Shown: positions 16,621 through 24,659 of the stretch, one piece after another
Numbering within the stretch: position 1 is the stretch's first letter
Layout of the letters: the number at the start of each line of letters is the position of its first letter
Assembly: GCA_900696525.1 (NCBI GenBank)
Contig: CAADGL010000010.1
Coordinates: 124,001-188,000 of the forward strand
Direction of reading: 5' to 3'
Source: an uncultured Planctomycetota bacterium
Lineage (GTDB): Bacteria; Planctomycetota; Phycisphaerae; UBA1845; Fen-1342
Length of the DNA: 64,000 bases
Notes under the pieces: generated by a model
The model's database searches: none
Seen by the model: the letters and a program-made list of their open reading frames with translations, nothing else
Told to the model about the DNA's origin: nothing
Program-made: the position numbers and the translations under genes

Positions 16621-16655
16621 CCGGCGCAACCGCTTCCTTGCGGGCGCGGCTCGGA
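16621..16655 (+). repeat. Dispersed 35-bp element, copy 1
   Basis: This 35-bp segment recurs at 26186-26220 with a single difference (T versus C), and a diverged inverted copy is at 27899-27929. All three are at gene edges. It starts CCGGCGCAACCGCTTCC and ends CGGCTCGGA. Confidence 0.8.
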
Positions 16656-16692
16656 TCGGCGCGGATGGGGATGGGCGCGCGGGGCGTTCGCG

Positions 16693-16995
16693 TTACGAGT
16701 GTCCGGCGAGCTTCTTTTCCAGCGCGTCCACGCGCGCCACGATCTGCGCCAGGTCGTCGCGCGTCGCCAGGTCCGTCTTGCGCAGGGCGTCGTTCACCGC
16801 CGCCTGCACGCGCGCTTCCATGTCGCTGCGGGCCTTCTCGGCGCGCCCCATCACTTCCTTCACGAACTCCTGCCCCTTGTCCGCCGAGAGCTTGGCGTTG
16901 TCGGCCAGATCGCGGGCGTACTGCTCGACGCGGTCGCGCGTCATCGCGGCCAGGCCGACGCCCACGAGAAACGCCTGCTTGAGTAGGTCCACCAT
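16693..16995 (-). CDS. Phasin-like / PHA-granule-associated helical protein
   Basis: A 100-residue all-helical protein resembling the small phasin-like family (COG3937-type, PhaF N-terminal region). It starts VDLLKQAFLVGVGLAAMTRDRVEQYARDLAD and ends with a coiled coil (DDLAQIVARVDALEKKL). Characterised relatives coat polyhydroxyalkanoate granules, while stand-alone versions also occur in organisms without PHA, so the function here is open. ATG 16995 is chosen because GAGGA lies 8 nt upstream; a longer frame from 17028 would place that site inside the gene. No PHA synthase is in the window. The repeat-rich region 16409-16692 separates it from the convergent dockerin gene. Confidence 0.65.
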   Translation of the reverse strand: MVDLLKQAFLVGVGLAAMTRDRVEQYARDLADNAKLSADKGQEFVKEVMGRAEKARSDMEARVQAAVNDALRKTDLATRDDLAQIVARVDALEKKLAGHS

Positions 16996-17078
16996 CTGCG
17001 GCTCCTCGATCTGCCGGGTTGGTCTCATCCGCGGATTCTACCGCCGACGGACAAAGCCCGCGGCGCATTCGCGCGCCG

Positions 17079-18599
17079 CTACTGGCTGTTCGGATCGCGC
17101 ACAATGATCCTTCCGGCCAGCGTCGAGGTGGTCTCGAAGTCGCCCTGCCCCGGACGGCCGATGTACGCGTGAATGTAGTACGTGCCCGGGTTCAGGCTCA
17201 GCGGGATCGTGTACAGGAATGTGTCCTGCACGCCGTCGCCGACCGCGTTGCGGTTGCTCAGGATCGTGGTCTCGGCCTCGCCGTCCTCGTGCGCCGGCAG
17301 CGGGTTCGGGTCGTCGTCGATCGCCAGCCGGATCAGCGGGGCGTTCGGGTCGTCGGCCTCCTGGTCCGGAACGCCCGTGTCGTCGCGCCAGGTGATGTTC
17401 ACCAGCGAGCCCGCGTCCACGGTCGTGTTGGTCGCCGGTGTGAGCAGCGAAATCAGCGGCTGGCCGGTGGCGGCCCGGCGGAAGATGAAGCCGCGCGATT
17501 CGACGGTCTCGGGGCTGCCGTCGCCGCGGTTGACGACCAGCAGCACGCGATAGATGCCGCGCGGCACAAGCGCGCCGTTGACGTCGCGTCCGTTCCACTG
17601 GAAGCGGTCTTCCTTGGTCTCGGGCTTGATCAGCCGGTCGGCGAGAATGGTGATCTCGTTGCCGTTGGCGTGGTTGTCGTCCTGGTCGATCCGCAGGTCG
17701 ACGAGCACGTCATCAGCCTCGTCGATCGTGTAGACGATTTCCAGCGGCGCGTCGGTTTCGAGGAAGCCGCGGTCGCCGGGCGGCTCGGTGATCTCCAGCT
17801 TGACGGGCTCGGGCTCCTCGGGCCGCTCGGGGATGACGATGCGACCCTGGGCGCGCACGCTGAGCTTGGGGTTGATCTTGTCGTCGACGAGCGCATAGAC
17901 GAAGTATGTCCCCTCCGGAACGGGCCCGCCCGAGCCGTCGTTTCCGACGAAGCGGAACGAGTCGAAGACGAGCTCGCTGGCGAGCGTGCGCGTCACCAGC
18001 TCGAGCTCGTTGCCGCTCTCATGGTCCTCGTCGGTGTCGAGCCCGACCTTGGCCGTCGCGCTGTCGTCCAGGTCGCGCGAGCGCCAGCGGATGATGATCT
18101 GCGCGTCCGAGTTCGGGTCGACGTCGAACGTCGTGTCCTCGGTCGGCTCCGTGAACTCGAACTCCGGCCGCTCGTTCACCGTGATGCGCCCGTCCGCCGT
18201 CGCCTCGCGCAGCAGTCCGCCGCGCTCGATCCGCGCCCGGATCGTGTACTCACCGTTCACGTACGAGCCCGTGTCCCAGTGCGTCGTTTGCGTCAGCCCG
18301 CCGCCGACCAGGCGGATTCCGCCCGCCACCACGCTCTGCGCCAGGTCCGAGCGCCGCTCCACGACGATCGTCACGATCGCCTCGTCATCACCCAGGTTCG
18401 TCGCCGTCCACTCGATCGGAACCGCCGACCCGATCGGCACCGACCGCGACTGCGTGGGCGCCAGGAACGCGATCGCCAGCGTCGTCGCCGTGCCGCGCGG
18501 CGGCCGGTCGTTCAGGTTGATCAGCGGAAAGCACCCGTCGCTGATGGCGATCAAGCCCGGCGACAACACCAACGTTCCGATCAGTCCCGCACGAAACAT
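17079..18599 (-). CDS. Secreted protein with Ig-like / FlgD-like repeats
   Basis: A 506-residue exported protein without a recognisable enzyme domain. It starts with a signal peptide (MFRAGLIGTLVLSPGLIAIS) and a cysteine shortly after. The body is built from beta-sandwich-like units of about 100 residues that share a plan: a line such as FEFTEPTEDTTFDVDPNSDAQIIIRWRSRDLDDSATAKVGLDTDEDHESGN, then GTYFVYALVDD or GIYRVLLVVNRGDG or GTYYIHAYIG. These resemble FlgD-like or Ig-like repeats that read 'extract work from numbers of days' in related proteins; the recurring D-D/N motifs (IDQDDNHANGNEITILAD) suggest calcium binding. It is probably a cell-surface or periplasmic structural protein. The gene stands alone and diverges from the 742-residue membrane protein. 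Confidence 0.65.
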   Translation of the reverse strand: MFRAGLIGTLVLSPGLIAISDGCFPLINLNDRPPRGTATTLAIAFLAPTQSRSVPIGSAVPIEWTATNLGDDEAIVTIVVERRSDLAQSVVAGGIRLVGGGLTQTTHWDTGSYVNGEYTIRARIERGGLLREATADGRITVNERPEFEFTEPTEDTTFDVDPNSDAQIIIRWRSRDLDDSATAKVGLDTDEDHESGNELELVTRTLASELVFDSFRFVGNDGSGGPVPEGTYFVYALVDDKINPKLSVRAQGRIVIPERPEEPEPVKLEITEPPGDRGFLETDAPLEIVYTIDEADDVLVDLRIDQDDNHANGNEITILADRLIKPETKEDRFQWNGRDVNGALVPRGIYRVLLVVNRGDGSPETVESRGFIFRRAATGQPLISLLTPATNTTVDAGSLVNITWRDDTGVPDQEADDPNAPLIRLAIDDDPNPLPAHEDGEAETTILSNRNAVGDGVQDTFLYTIPLSLNPGTYYIHAYIGRPGQGDFETTSTLAGRIIVRDPNSQ

Positions 18600-18912
18600 G
18601 CCTTCTCCCAGCGGCCGAGCCCGGCCAGGACGCGATCCCCTCAGTTTATCGGCGCTGCGCCAGCGGCGGCTTTGTACCGAGCCGTCAGCGCCCGGGCACC
18701 GGCGCCGGCGCCGGCATCTCCGGTGCGTCCGCGACGCGGATTTGCGCTAACCAATTCCGAATCAGCGGGTTGCGACGCTCCCTTGCCATTATTCCTCCCG
18801 CCAGCCGACCGTCAAGCCGCCCATTGGCAAGCATCCCTCGACGACACTACCATGACAGCCCCTCGAACGCATGATCGAGCGCCGGCGTACGGCGTGAGAA
18901 GGGGCGCCAGCG
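18600..18912. other. Divergent intergenic region, 313 nt
   Basis: This region lies between two divergent genes and shows no coding potential that resembles a protein. It includes a run of CCGGCG repeats near 18695-18712. On the minus strand a TAAACT near 18645-18650 could be a -10 for the secreted repeat protein. No convincing promoter was found for the plus-strand gene. Confidence 0.4.
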
Positions 18913-21141
18913 TTGGCCCGCGGTAAGCAAAGCCACGAGAGCTCCGTTGAGCCGGCCGGCCCCAAGGGTCGCGCCAAGTCTGCGCCCCGCGCCATACCGC
19001 CCGCCTTGGTCGCCGCTGAGCCGCGGCCTTTGCTTCCGCCCTGGGCTCGCATGGGCCCGCTTGTGCTGTTTGTCGTGGCCACGGCCTGGGGCGTGCTGGA
19101 AGTGCACTCGTCCACGGACACCTGGATCGGCCTGGCCGCGGGTCGGCAGATTCTCCAGCAGACCAACTGGTTCGACCTCCAGAACACCTTCCCGAAAAAG
19201 GACACCTTCAGCTTCACCTTCCACGGCACGGTCTGGTACAACCAGAACTGGCTCAGCCACGTCTACTTCTGGTTGCTGTACGACCGGCTCGGACCGGCGT
19301 TCGTGATCTACGGCACCTGGGCCGTCGCCGCCGGCATGTTCCTCCTCGTGCTGCTCGCGACGCGCGTGCGCAGCGGCTCGTGGCTGGCAGCGACCTTCGC
19401 GGCGGCGCTGGTCGCCAGCGCCTCGCGCGACTGGCTCAGCGCCCGGCCGGCGACCATCCAGTTCTTCATGTTTGCGGCGCTATGGCTCCTGCTGGCGTTG
19501 CTGTTGACGCCGGGATCAGCCGGTCGGCGACGGCCCTGGGGGCCGTTGGAGCCGGCCATCGACACCGAGACGGGCCGCGTGGTCGCCGGCCGCTGGTGGC
19601 CGATCTACCTGCTCGTGCCGCTCTTTCTCGTCTGGGGCAACGCCCACGGCAGCTTCGTGTTCGGATACGGCCTGGTGGCGCTCTTCTGCGGCTGCTGGTT
19701 CGCGATGCGCGCGTTGCAGGTGATCCTTGGCCCGCCGGACCCGCGGCGCCGGCACGCTCCGACTTTCGCCGACCGCGCCCCGCAGTGGACGGCCATCACC
19801 GACGCCCAGGCGCTGGGTGTCGCCGGCGCGGCGTTGACGGCGCTGCTGCTGACAATCTGGCTCGGGCCCTACGGTCTCGACAACCTGACGCACCCGCTCA
19901 AGGTCGCGGAGAGCGAGGACTTCCGGCAGGTCTCCGAGTGGGTCACGCCCTTCAGATCCGCCAACTTTCCGCCCGTCCAGCGCTTCTGGATCGCCTTCGG
20001 CATTGCGGCGGCGGCGCCGCTGGTCGCGGTCGCGCTGCGCGTGCTCGATCGCGAGGCAGCACGACCGGAAGATCGCCCGACGATCGCACGACGCGAGCCG
20101 CTGCGTTTGCAGGTGGTGCTTTTCGACGTGGCCTCGGTGGGGCTGGGCGTGTTCATGGCCCTGTGGGCGCGGCGTTTCGCGCCGCTGCTGTATATCCTGG
20201 CGACGCCGGCGCTGACGCGCTGGATCCTGCTGATCGCCCGGCCGGTCAGCGCCCCCGCGCGGCGCAACGTGCAGGACCTGCTGATCGCCGGCACGTGGGC
20301 CGCCGCCCTGCTGGTCGGCTTCCTGACCTACACTCGGGCCAACGAGGAGCTGGTCAAGCCGTTCCCGGCGGGCGGACACGACCTGCTGGACCGGGTGACG
20401 GTCTACCAGGCGGTCCCGCACGACGCGATCCGACTGCTGGCGGAGAACGATCTGAGGGCGAACGTCCTGACCGACTGGACGCACGCAGGACCGATCATGT
20501 TCTACGCCCCCAGCTCGCGCGTCTTCATGGACGGCCGCGCCCAGCAGGTCTACAGCGTCGAGCACTACCGGTTGTTCTCGTGGATTCAGAGCTTTCCCGA
20601 GTCGCAGAGCGGCGTGGCGCTCGCCATCCTCGAGCGCACGGGGACCGACACGGTCATGGTCCAGCGCCGGCCGCGGAACATCCCCCTGCGCAAGGCGCTG
20701 GAGCAAAGCCGCGACTGGGTGCAGCTCTACGCCTTCCAGGACTGGACGCTGTTCTTGCGCCAAGGTTCCGAGCCCCTGGCCCAACTGTCCGATCGTGAGC
20801 GAAGCGGGACCGCCTGGTGGCCGGATTTCGACGAGTCGCTGGTCGCGCGCGGCCTGGTATGGGCCCTGATCCCCGATCCCGCGGCCCGCGACCAGGCCGT
20901 CGCGCTCTTCCGCCAGGCCGCCAGCCGCGATCCGACGCTCGGCTTCTTGACGTACGGCCGAATAATCACTCTGCTCAACGTCAACCAGCGCCAGGCCGAC
21001 GCCGAACGCTTCGTCCGCGATGAGCAGGAGCGGCTTCGAGCTCTGAAAGACCAGGTGGATGAGAACACGCGGCGGCGGCTGATCCAGGAGCTTCAGAAGT
21101 GGGCCGCAACACTGTCGCCGGCCCAGGACCAGCAGCGATGA
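18913..21141 (+). CDS. Large polytopic membrane protein, glycosyltransferase-like
   Basis: A 742-residue protein I do not recognise with certainty. After a polar N-terminus of about 45 residues come about ten hydrophobic helices. The first is MGPLVLFVVATAWGVLEV, followed by the periplasmic-looking loop TDTWIGLAAGRQILQQTNWF...NQNWLSHVYFWLLYDRLG. Later helices include YLLVPLFLVWGNAHGSFVFG and AGAALTALLLTIWLGPYG. The WLSHV and GNAHGSF loops are typical of dolichyl-mannosyltransferase-like (GT-C) proteins often seen in planctomycetes. The last 280 residues are soluble, with LTDWTHAGPIMFYAPSSRVFMDGRAQQVYS and a helical tail. The start is TTG 18913 with an AAGGGG upstream, less certain than usual. 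The next gene encodes a lipoprotein 41 nt downstream. Confidence 0.6.
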   Translation: MARGKQSHESSVEPAGPKGRAKSAPRAIPPALVAAEPRPLLPPWARMGPLVLFVVATAWGVLEVHSSTDTWIGLAAGRQILQQTNWFDLQNTFPKKDTFSFTFHGTVWYNQNWLSHVYFWLLYDRLGPAFVIYGTWAVAAGMFLLVLLATRVRSGSWLAATFAAALVASASRDWLSARPATIQFFMFAALWLLLALLLTPGSAGRRRPWGPLEPAIDTETGRVVAGRWWPIYLLVPLFLVWGNAHGSFVFGYGLVALFCGCWFAMRALQVILGPPDPRRRHAPTFADRAPQWTAITDAQALGVAGAALTALLLTIWLGPYGLDNLTHPLKVAESEDFRQVSEWVTPFRSANFPPVQRFWIAFGIAAAAPLVAVALRVLDREAARPEDRPTIARREPLRLQVVLFDVASVGLGVFMALWARRFAPLLYILATPALTRWILLIARPVSAPARRNVQDLLIAGTWAAALLVGFLTYTRANEELVKPFPAGGHDLLDRVTVYQAVPHDAIRLLAENDLRANVLTDWTHAGPIMFYAPSSRVFMDGRAQQVYSVEHYRLFSWIQSFPESQSGVALAILERTGTDTVMVQRRPRNIPLRKALEQSRDWVQLYAFQDWTLFLRQGSEPLAQLSDRERSGTAWWPDFDESLVARGLVWALIPDPAARDQAVALFRQAASRDPTLGFLTYGRIITLLNVNQRQADAERFVRDEQERLRALKDQVDENTRRRLIQELQKWAATLSPAQDQQR

Positions 21142-21182
21142 CCCCGCGCGGCCGTGCGCCGCGCGCAAGCAGGACGAACGCC

Positions 21183-21764
21183 ATGCGAACATGGACGCCC
21201 AACCGGCTGATGACCCGCCTTTCGGCCCTGGCCGCGATCGCGCCGGCGCTGCCCGGCTGCTCCTCGCAGTTCCTCGCCAATCAGACCGAGGACCGCACCG
21301 GCAACATCGAGGTGGTCTTCATCAACAACACGCCCTACCGCGCCGTCCTCTCGATGGGCTCCTTTGACTCGCTCGACCGCAATCCGCCTGGACCGGTCCA
21401 GTTCCAGCAGCTCCGCATCGAGGGCTTCACCACGACCGCGGTCGGCAACTTCCCCTGCCGCCGCGTTTTTGCGATCGCCACGCCCGAGCTGCTCCGCCGC
21501 GTGCTCGACACCGACACCGACCAGTCGGCCGGCTTCGACATTGACGCCTTCAACGATGTCGTGCATTTCTCCGCCGCTCCGGCCGATTCCGAGCTCGCCA
21601 CGGCGCCGACCGCCGGCACCGCCGCCCCGCGCGAGGTCCGCCTCGGCGTCGACTTCAGTTGCGCTGACCGGCTGTTCTTCACGCTCCAGGAAGACCCCAG
21701 CGCCCCGGGGGGTTTCCGGATCGACTACACCGTGATCCTCGACACGCTCCCCGGCGGCCAATGA
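21183..21764 (+). CDS. Small lipoprotein of unknown function
   Basis: A 193-residue lipoprotein. The N-terminus (MRTWTPNRLMTRLSALAAIAPALPGC) ends in a lipobox LPGC, with cysteine 26 the likely lipidation site. The mature part begins SSQFLANQTEDRTGNIEVVFINNTPYRAVLSMGSFD and is rich in beta-type segments. Two further cysteines (PCRRV, SCADR) might form a disulfide. No family is recognised. The ATG at 21183 has an AGGA about 10 nt upstream. It follows the polytopic membrane protein by 41 nt and is probably cotranscribed with it. Confidence 0.6.
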   Translation: MRTWTPNRLMTRLSALAAIAPALPGCSSQFLANQTEDRTGNIEVVFINNTPYRAVLSMGSFDSLDRNPPGPVQFQQLRIEGFTTTAVGNFPCRRVFAIATPELLRRVLDTDTDQSAGFDIDAFNDVVHFSAAPADSELATAPTAGTAAPREVRLGVDFSCADRLFFTLQEDPSAPGGFRIDYTVILDTLPGGQ

Positions 21765-21835
21765 GCGGCGGGTGGCACGCGTGACATGGGTGGCAGGCTT
21801 TCGGCGCAGCCGTAAGCATGCCCTCGACCATCGGC

Positions 21836-21841
21836 TATCAT
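21836..21841 (+). promoter_or_regulatory. Possible -10 element of a leaderless recQ transcript
   Basis: TATCAT lies 8 nt before the recQ ATG, and no Shine-Dalgarno sequence is present. If used as a -10, transcription would begin at or within two bases of the start codon. No good -35 is seen. Confidence 0.35.
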
Positions 21842-21849
21842 CCACCCCC

Positions 21850-24132
21850 ATGTCTGCGACGACGCCCGGCGCGCCCGATCCGCGCATCATCGACATCACC
21901 CGCCGCTACTGGGGCTACGCGACGCTGCGTCCGCTCCAGCACGAGGCGATGCTCGCGGGCATCGCGGCGCGCGACTCGCTGGTGGTGCTGCCGACGGGCG
22001 GGGGAAAGTCGCTGTGCTATCAGGTGCCGCCCGTCGCCGCGCAGCGCACCGACGTCGTCGTTTCGCCGCTGATCTCGTTGATGAAGGACCAGGTCGACGG
22101 CCTGCGGGCCTGCGGCTATCCGGCGGTGGCGCTGCACAGCCAGAGCTCGCGCGGCGAGCAGCTCGAAGCCCAGCGGGCGGCCGTCAGCGGCGAGTGCCGG
22201 CTGCTGTTCGTTTCTCCTGAGAAGCTGCTGACGCCCGTCGGTTTGAACCTGGTGCGGCAGGCGCGCGTGCGGGCGTTCGCGATCGACGAGGCCCACTGCA
22301 TCAGCCACTGGGGCCACGACTTCCGGCCCGAGTACCGCCGGCTGGCCGAGTTGCGCGAGCACTTTCCCGACGCGAGTCTGCACGCCTATACCGCAACGGC
22401 GACGCCGCGGGTGCGCGAGGACATCGTCGCGCAACTGCGCCTGCGCGATCCCGCGCGACTCGTCGGCGTCTTCGACCGCCCCAACCTGGTGTACCGGGTT
22501 GTCCAGCGTCAGGGCGGCATGGGCCAGGTGCTCGAAGTGATCCGGCGCCATGCGGGCGAGGCGGTGATCGTCTACTGCATCACGCGGCGCGACACCGAGG
22601 AGCTGGCCGCGTTCCTGCGGGGCGAGAGAATCCGCGCGGCGCACTATCACGCCGGCCTGGAGGCCGAAGCCCGTCGAAAGACCCAGGATGACTTCGCCGC
22701 CGAGCGCCTCGACGTCGTGGTCGCGACGGTAGCGTTCGGCATGGGCATCGACCGCAGCAACGTGCGGGCGGTGATCCACGCCGCCATGCCCAAGTCCGTC
22801 GAGCACTACCAGCAGGAGGCGGGCCGCGCCGGGCGTGACGGCCTGCCGGCCGAGTGCGTGCTGTTGTACTCCGTCGCCGACGCGATCCGCTGGGAGGGGC
22901 TGATCGCCCGCAGCGCGGCGGGTACCGACGACTCGGAGGCCATGCAGGTATCGCTCGAGCTGCTCGCGCATGTCCGCCGCTACGCCACGCGGATCGAGTG
23001 TCGCCACCGCCTGCTGAGCGAGTACTTCGGGCAATCGCTGCCGCAACCGAGCTGCGGGGCGTGCGACGTCTGCCTGGGCGAGATCCCCAACGCGGTGGAC
23101 GCCTCGGTCGAGGCGCAAAAGATCCTCTCGTGCGTCGCCCGGGTCGGCGAGCGCTTCGGCGTCGGCCACGTCGTCGACGTGCTGACCGGCAAGCTCAGTC
23201 CGCGCGTGCGCAGCCTCGGCCACGATCGGCTCAGCACCTTCGCCATCCTGAAGGAGTCCGACCAGAAGGCCCTGACGCAGCGGGTCTACGAGTTGCTCGA
23301 CCAGGGCCTGCTCTCGCGCGAGGGCGGCGAATACCCCGTCCTGCGCCTGAACGCCGCCTCGTGGGAGGTCCTGCGCGGCCAGCGCGCCGTCCGCCTCGTC
23401 CCGCAGGTCAGCGCCGCCGTCCGCCGCGCCGCCGTCGAGGAGGTAGCCTGGGAAGGCGTCGACCAGGAGCTCTTCGAGGCGCTTCGCCGATTGCGAAAGC
23501 AGATCGCCGAGGAGCGCGTCGTCCCGCCCTTCGTCATCCTCAACGACGCCACGCTGCGCGAGCTCGCCCGCACACGCCCGGGCACCCTGGCCGCGTTCGG
23601 CGGCATCGGCGGCATCGGCCAGCGCAAGACGCACGACTTCGGCCAGCGCTTCGTCGAGGCGATCGTCGCGCATTGCCGCGGCCGCGGCCTGCCGACGGAC
23701 GCCCCGGCGGCGCCGCCGCCGCGGCCGCGTTCTGACGACCAGCCGCGGCGTCCGCCGCGCACGGCGCTGGTCGCGTTCGAGCGCTTCGACGAGGGAGCTA
23801 CCATCGAAGAAGTGATGGCCGAGCTCGGCCGGACCCGCACGACGGTCGTTCAGTACCTCGCGCACTGGATCAGCGAGCGCCGGCCGCCGACGATCGAGCG
23901 CTGGGTCCGGGCTGACGTCTACGACCGCGTCGCGGCCGCCGTGCGCGAGGTCGGCGACGCCTTCCTCGGCCCCGTGCGCGAGCACATCGTGACCGGCTCG
24001 GGCGAAGAGATTGCCTACGACGACATCCGCCTGGTCATCACACACCTCTCGGCGACGAAGCAGACCGCCTCCGCGCCAGACGGCGCGCCGGCCCCCGGCC
24101 AGGCCCCCGCGAGGTCCAACGGCGGCGTGTAG
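21850..24132 (+). CDS. recQ: ATP-dependent DNA helicase RecQ
   Basis: RecQ is a 3'-5' DNA helicase acting in recombination and replication restart. The protein is 760 residues. Helicase motifs are clear: LRPLQHEAML (motif 0), VLPTGGGKSLCYQVP (I), SPLISLMKDQV (Ia), AIDEAHCISHWGHDFRPEY (II with the RecQ aromatic loop), AYTATAT (III), VATVAFGMGIDRSNVR (V) and QEAGRAGRDG (VI). The zinc-binding RQC follows (IECRHRLLSEYF...SCGACDVC), then winged-helix, and an HRDC domain (LFEALRRLRKQIAEERVVPPFVILND). After a proline-rich linker the C-terminus holds a helix-turn-helix (TIEEVMAELGRTRTTVVQYLAHWI) of the type found in some bacterial RecQ proteins. I place the start at ATG 21850. The last codons lie inside a tandemly duplicated segment. 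Confidence 0.97.
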   Translation: MSATTPGAPDPRIIDITRRYWGYATLRPLQHEAMLAGIAARDSLVVLPTGGGKSLCYQVPPVAAQRTDVVVSPLISLMKDQVDGLRACGYPAVALHSQSSRGEQLEAQRAAVSGECRLLFVSPEKLLTPVGLNLVRQARVRAFAIDEAHCISHWGHDFRPEYRRLAELREHFPDASLHAYTATATPRVREDIVAQLRLRDPARLVGVFDRPNLVYRVVQRQGGMGQVLEVIRRHAGEAVIVYCITRRDTEELAAFLRGERIRAAHYHAGLEAEARRKTQDDFAAERLDVVVATVAFGMGIDRSNVRAVIHAAMPKSVEHYQQEAGRAGRDGLPAECVLLYSVADAIRWEGLIARSAAGTDDSEAMQVSLELLAHVRRYATRIECRHRLLSEYFGQSLPQPSCGACDVCLGEIPNAVDASVEAQKILSCVARVGERFGVGHVVDVLTGKLSPRVRSLGHDRLSTFAILKESDQKALTQRVYELLDQGLLSREGGEYPVLRLNAASWEVLRGQRAVRLVPQVSAAVRRAAVEEVAWEGVDQELFEALRRLRKQIAEERVVPPFVILNDATLRELARTRPGTLAAFGGIGGIGQRKTHDFGQRFVEAIVAHCRGRGLPTDAPAAPPPRPRSDDQPRRPPRTALVAFERFDEGATIEEVMAELGRTRTTVVQYLAHWISERRPPTIERWVRADVYDRVAAAVREVGDAFLGPVREHIVTGSGEEIAYDDIRLVITHLSATKQTASAPDGAPAPGQAPARSNGGV

Positions 24133-24180
24133 CGCAATCGTCGGCGCTCCGGTACTGGCCGATTCAACCTTTCAACACTC

Positions 24181-24198
24181 GCTTGCGCTCGCGGCTCG
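24181..24198 (-). repeat. Dispersed 18-bp GC-rich element, copy in duplication 1
   Basis: An exact copy of the element at 1033-1050. It is the duplicate of the one at 24490-24507, which encodes the last residues of the GT87-like protein. Confidence 0.8.
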
Positions 24199-24291
24199 TG
24201 CCGCCGCGCCACGCGGCCGGTCGTGGCCTGCCCGGCCGGCCCAACCGGAGCACAGGCACGCCGTCGCGAACCAGGCCGTCGCCGCGAGGCC

Positions 24292-24368
24292 CAGCAGCCG
24301 ACGCGGCCCAGCAGCCGACGCGGCCCAGCAGCCGACGCGGCCCAGGCGGCCCAGCAGCCGACGCGGCC
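24292..24368 (+). repeat. 17-bp repeat, four units, only in copy 1
   Basis: Units of CAGCAGCCGACGCGGCC start at 24292, 24309, 24326 and 24352, with a 9-nt partial (CAGGCGGCC) before the last. The corresponding place in copy 2 (24601-24618) has one 18-nt unit. The array therefore expanded after, or during, the duplication, and it shifted the reading frame of the duplicated gene fragment. Confidence 0.9.
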
Positions 24369-24409
24369 CGCCTCTTCGACCGCGGCGTAGTGCGCCAGGG
24401 TCAACGCCG

Positions 24410-24659
24410 CAGGCCCCCGCGAGGTCCAACGGCGGCGTGTAGCGCAATCGTCGGCGCTCCGGTACTGGCCGATTCAACTTTCAACACTCGCTTGCGCTCG
24501 CGGCTCGTGCCGCCGCGCCACGCGGCCGGTCGTGGGCTGCCCGGCCGGCCCAATCGGAGCACAGGCACGCCGTCGCGAACCAGGCCGTCGCCGCGAGGCC
24601 CAGCAGCCCGACGCGGCCCGCCTCTTCGACCGCGGCGTAGTGCGCCAGGGTCAACGCCG
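24410..24659. repeat. Tandem duplication copy 2 (250 bp)
   Basis: This copy contains the intact 3' end of the GT87-like gene (from 24481) and, at 24411-24442, a dead copy of the recQ tail ending in its stop codon. It ends at a third CAGGC (24660-24664) inside the GT87-like gene, where similarity to copy 1 stops. Confidence 0.9.

Larger units (their letters stand above)
24100..24409. repeat. Tandem duplication copy 1 (310 bp)
   Basis: This copy starts inside the last codons of recQ and ends where copy 2 begins. It contains the real 3' end of recQ plus an extra, decayed piece of the 3' end of the facing GT87-like gene. The two copies differ by about four substitutions or single-base indels and by the expansion of a 17-bp repeat in this copy. 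Both edges carry the pentamer CAGGC, suggesting microhomology-mediated duplication. Confidence 0.9.
24133..24480. other. Intergenic region created by duplication, 348 nt
   Basis: No functional gene lies between the recQ stop and the GT87-like stop. The DNA is made of duplicate material: a broken copy of the GT87-like gene's last codons (to 24409) and a broken copy of the recQ end (24411-24442). The frames that appear open here are remnants of those two genes. Confidence 0.75.

Noticed and set aside
15716..17104. 462-codon minus-strand frame
   Set aside because: Antisense to the dockerin gene and running through the repeats and the phasin-like gene in another phase.
24133..24480. A new gene between recQ and the GT87-like gene
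   Set aside because: All sequence is duplicated material from the ends of the two flanking genes.
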